DNA from: CAYWNK01 sp047639615
GTDB lineage: Bacteria; Planctomycetota; UBA1135; GCA-002686595
Direction of reading: 5' to 3'
Assembly (NCBI GenBank): GCA_047639615.1
Contig: JBLIOL010000102.1
Location: forward strand, 1 to 15,664
Length of the DNA stretch: 15,664 nt
Made by a program: the position numbers and the translations under genes. Position 1 is the first letter of the stretch, and each line of letters opens with the position of its first letter. Positions 14,263-15,664 of this stretch are shown in pieces. The notes under the pieces are model-generated. The model saw nothing but the letters and a program-made list of their open reading frames with translations. It was not told where the DNA came from and ran no database searches.

Positions 14263-14954
14263 TCCTCTTCCTCGTCTTCAAGCTGGAAGTTAGCGATGTC
14301 GTCCCGGTTGCCGAAGACGCCGTCTTCACCGGCGGAAATCAGCTGGAACTTACTGCGGTTGTAGTAGTCACCGGTCTTGAAGCTCTTGCGTGCTTGCACC
14401 GTCTGGTCGGTCACCTCGCCCACGTCCAAATCGAATGACAGGTAGGTGAAGCGCTTGCCGTAGTCGCGGCGATGGATGTAGGCCACGGGGTTGCCCCAGT
14501 CGTCCGCCAACTCGAAGCACTCGGCCGAGGTATAGCTGGTCAGGCTGTGATTGGTGTTGTCCCCGTCCACGTTGCAAAGGCGCTCCTCACGCACTTCACC
14601 GGCGGAGAACTTGCCGTCCGCGGGCCAGAGCGAGATGACCAGCATCTCGACGCCCATATTGGTCTTGCTCGGCTTGGGGTCGAGTTTGCTGGGAATGCTG
14701 GAGGGCGGGTAGTCGCCCATCTGATTCTCGTACTCGTCCAAGGAGGCCGCGATGGTCTCCAGGAAGGTGCGCGTTGCACTGCCCTTGACCACCTCCCCGC
14801 TGCGCATGACCGAGCCAACTAGGAAGCTGAAGAGGATGCCGATGATCAGCAGCACCGCCAGCATTTCGATCAGGGTGAAACCAGCCCGCCCGGTGGACAG
14901 GGATACTGCGGTCTGCCGCAGAGGGCGCGGTGATTGAAGCGTTTGAATCATCAT
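14259..14954 (-). CDS. gspG: GspG-type major pseudopilin
   Basis: The product has 231 residues, longer than the usual roughly 140-150. A long leader ends TGRAG, then FTLIEMLAVLLIIGILFSFLVG with Glu at mature +5. The soluble part has the GspG pattern: a helix with TFLETIAASLDEYENQMGDYP, then ADDWGNPVAYI, then LISAGEDGVFGNRDDIANF. This last segment (about 206-222) is the calcium-binding loop of GspG with Asp211, Asp218 and Asp219. The insertion between YP and DDWG (about 84-150) with Cys127 and Cys146 is extra and could carry a disulphide. The tail EDEEEE is strongly acidic. GspG polymerises into the pseudopilus that pushes substrates through the secretin. The start ATG overlaps the preceding stop as ATGA. 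Confidence 0.88.
   Translation of the reverse strand: MMIQTLQSPRPLRQTAVSLSTGRAGFTLIEMLAVLLIIGILFSFLVGSVMRSGEVVKGSATRTFLETIAASLDEYENQMGDYPPSSIPSKLDPKPSKTNMGVEMLVISLWPADGKFSAGEVREERLCNVDGDNTNHSLTSYTSAECFELADDWGNPVAYIHRRDYGKRFTYLSFDLDVGEVTDQTVQARKSFKTGDYYNRSKFQLISAGEDGVFGNRDDIANFQLEDEEEE
14269..14273 (-). promoter_or_regulatory. Ribosome binding site for the GTG-started GspH gene
   Basis: GAGGA on the minus strand ends 6 nt before the GTG at 14262, inside the glutamate codons at the end of the gspG gene. It supports GTG as the true start and re-initiation by ribosomes finishing gspG. Confidence 0.6.
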
Positions 14955-15664
14955 CGGGTGCGGCGCACCACGCGTACATTGTCAATGGAAACCTGAGCGC
15001 GGCGACCTACCTCGCCTTCGGCGAAGAGTCCGAAGCGCAGCATCTGGGTCGAGGTGCCGAGGCGCGACATGGCCTTGCCCACGAGCAAGGGCACACCGTC
15101 CAAGTAGAGACTCAAAGTGGTGTCGCTACCGGTGCCACGCTTCTCGATCAAGAGGCGCATGGGCTCCCCAAGCGGCCAGTCTTCGCTGCCCGCATAGAGG
15201 TCCTCCCATTCGACTTCGATCTCACCCTGACGAATCGTGCCCACCTGCACGGACCCATCCGGGTTGCGTGCCAGGGCGATCATGGCCTGCACCTGGGACT
15301 GACCGTCCCGTCCTTGGCGTTCGCGACTCACGAACAAACCGGCGCGCACGCCGTTGTTGCTGGCCTCGATGGTGACCTCACCTTCGTAGGCCAGGAAGGT
15401 GTCCGAGGGCAATTCCGAGAGCATGCGTGAGCTGCCCTTGGCGGTGATCGTCCCATCGATACGCACGGCGCCGTCGCGCAGTTCGACCGTGGGACCGAAG
15501 CCCTCGGCGGCGACCCAGCCGTTACCGATGTTGCCGGCGCGGCGTTCGAAGAGGTCGGTCCAGACCTCCTTCTCTTCATGGTCGACGATGCGCTCGGCCT
15601 GGGCTTGGGCCCAAGCGCGATAGGGATCGTCGTCGGCCGCATTGCGGCGCGCTTCCACCAGCTC
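14951..15664 (-). CDS. Protein ending in a concanavalin-like domain (5' truncated by the window)
   Basis: The frame is open to the window edge, so the real start probably lies beyond it; 237 residues are visible. After a charged helix (ARRNAADDDPYRAWAQAQAE) comes LFERRAGNIGNGW, the usual opening of a DUF1080/LamG-like sandwich ('FD-x-x-x-x-x-x-x-GW'). It is followed by VELRDGAVRIDG, AYEGEVTIEA, GLFVSRERQG and a closing SIDNVRVVRRT strand. These proteins often bind or act on glycans, but no catalytic residues can be assigned here. Its stop overlaps the gspG start as ATGA, so it belongs to the pseudopilin operon. An N-terminal part, perhaps helical-repeat or membrane-anchored, is missing from view. 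Confidence 0.6.
   Translation of the reverse strand, partial: ELVEARRNAADDDPYRAWAQAQAERIVDHEEKEVWTDLFERRAGNIGNGWVAAEGFGPTVELRDGAVRIDGTITAKGSSRMLSELPSDTFLAYEGEVTIEASNNGVRAGLFVSRERQGRDGQSQVQAMIALARNPDGSVQVGTIRQGEIEVEWEDLYAGSEDWPLGEPMRLLIEKRGTGSDTTLSLYLDGVPLLVGKAMSRLGTSTQMLRFGLFAEGEVGRRAQVSIDNVRVVRRTR
14957..14969 (-). other. Small hairpin just before the gspG start codon
   Basis: The minus strand reads GGTGC-GCC-GCACC, a 5-bp stem with a 3-nt loop, ending 2 nt before the gspG ATG where a Shine-Dalgarno sequence would normally be. No such sequence is visible. This could make gspG translation depend on ribosomes arriving from the upstream gene, or it may be chance in GC-rich DNA. Confidence 0.25.

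Overview
The window is GC-rich DNA that reads almost entirely from the minus strand. It is bacterial and Gram-negative in cell plan, with a lipoprotein signal, Sec signal peptides, type II secretion pseudopilins and periplasmic parvulin-type chaperones. Very long proteins, LamG/concanavalin-like domains fused to secretion parts and acidic repeat linkers suggest Planctomycetota or a related deep branch. That assignment is inference; no rRNA or marker tree is available here.

Layout, in minus-strand transcription order from the right edge: a 5'-truncated gene ending in a concanavalin-like beta-sandwich domain (14951-15664); a GspG-type major pseudopilin (14259-14954); a GspH-type pseudopilin with a LamG domain set inside it (13240-14262); a 1769-residue GspK-type protein (7934-13243); a GspJ-type protein (6798-7937); a GspI-type protein (6313-6801); an exported protein with SH3-like beta repeats, a helical middle and paired CxxCxGxG motifs (4684-6291); a lipoprotein PpiC/SurA-type foldase (3665-4687); scpB (2857-3633); and a membrane-anchored SurA/PpiD-like protein with acidic tandem repeats (556-2691). 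A hairpin terminator follows at 497-534. On the plus strand only the 3' end of a probable sensor histidine kinase gene is present (1-105), convergent with the rest. The stretch 106-496 holds no gene but contains a strong G-quadruplex motif and a 17-nt direct repeat.

From the truncated gene to gspJ/gspI, consecutive genes overlap by 4 nt at their stop and start codons (ATGA or GTGA), and the same is true between the CxxC protein and the foldase lipoprotein. This indicates one translationally coupled operon. The products form a complete set of pseudopilins (G, H, K, J, I, in that unusual order). The secretin, ATPase and platform proteins are not in the window.

The most interesting feature is how the pseudopilins are elaborated. 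LamG/ConA-like sandwiches occur in three products (the truncated protein, GspH and GspK). A second repeated module, roughly 'ST-x-GFP-xx-G-xxx-IG-x-E-x-I-x-Y ... RG-xx-GT ... H-x-AGT-x-V', recurs several times in GspK and once more at the end of GspJ. By homology with other systems, J and K sit with I at the pseudopilus tip. The operon therefore appears to encode a pseudopilus with a very large, multi-domain, possibly glycan-binding tip and LamG-bearing H subunits, along with its own envelope foldases. This is the best candidate in the window for an undescribed system.
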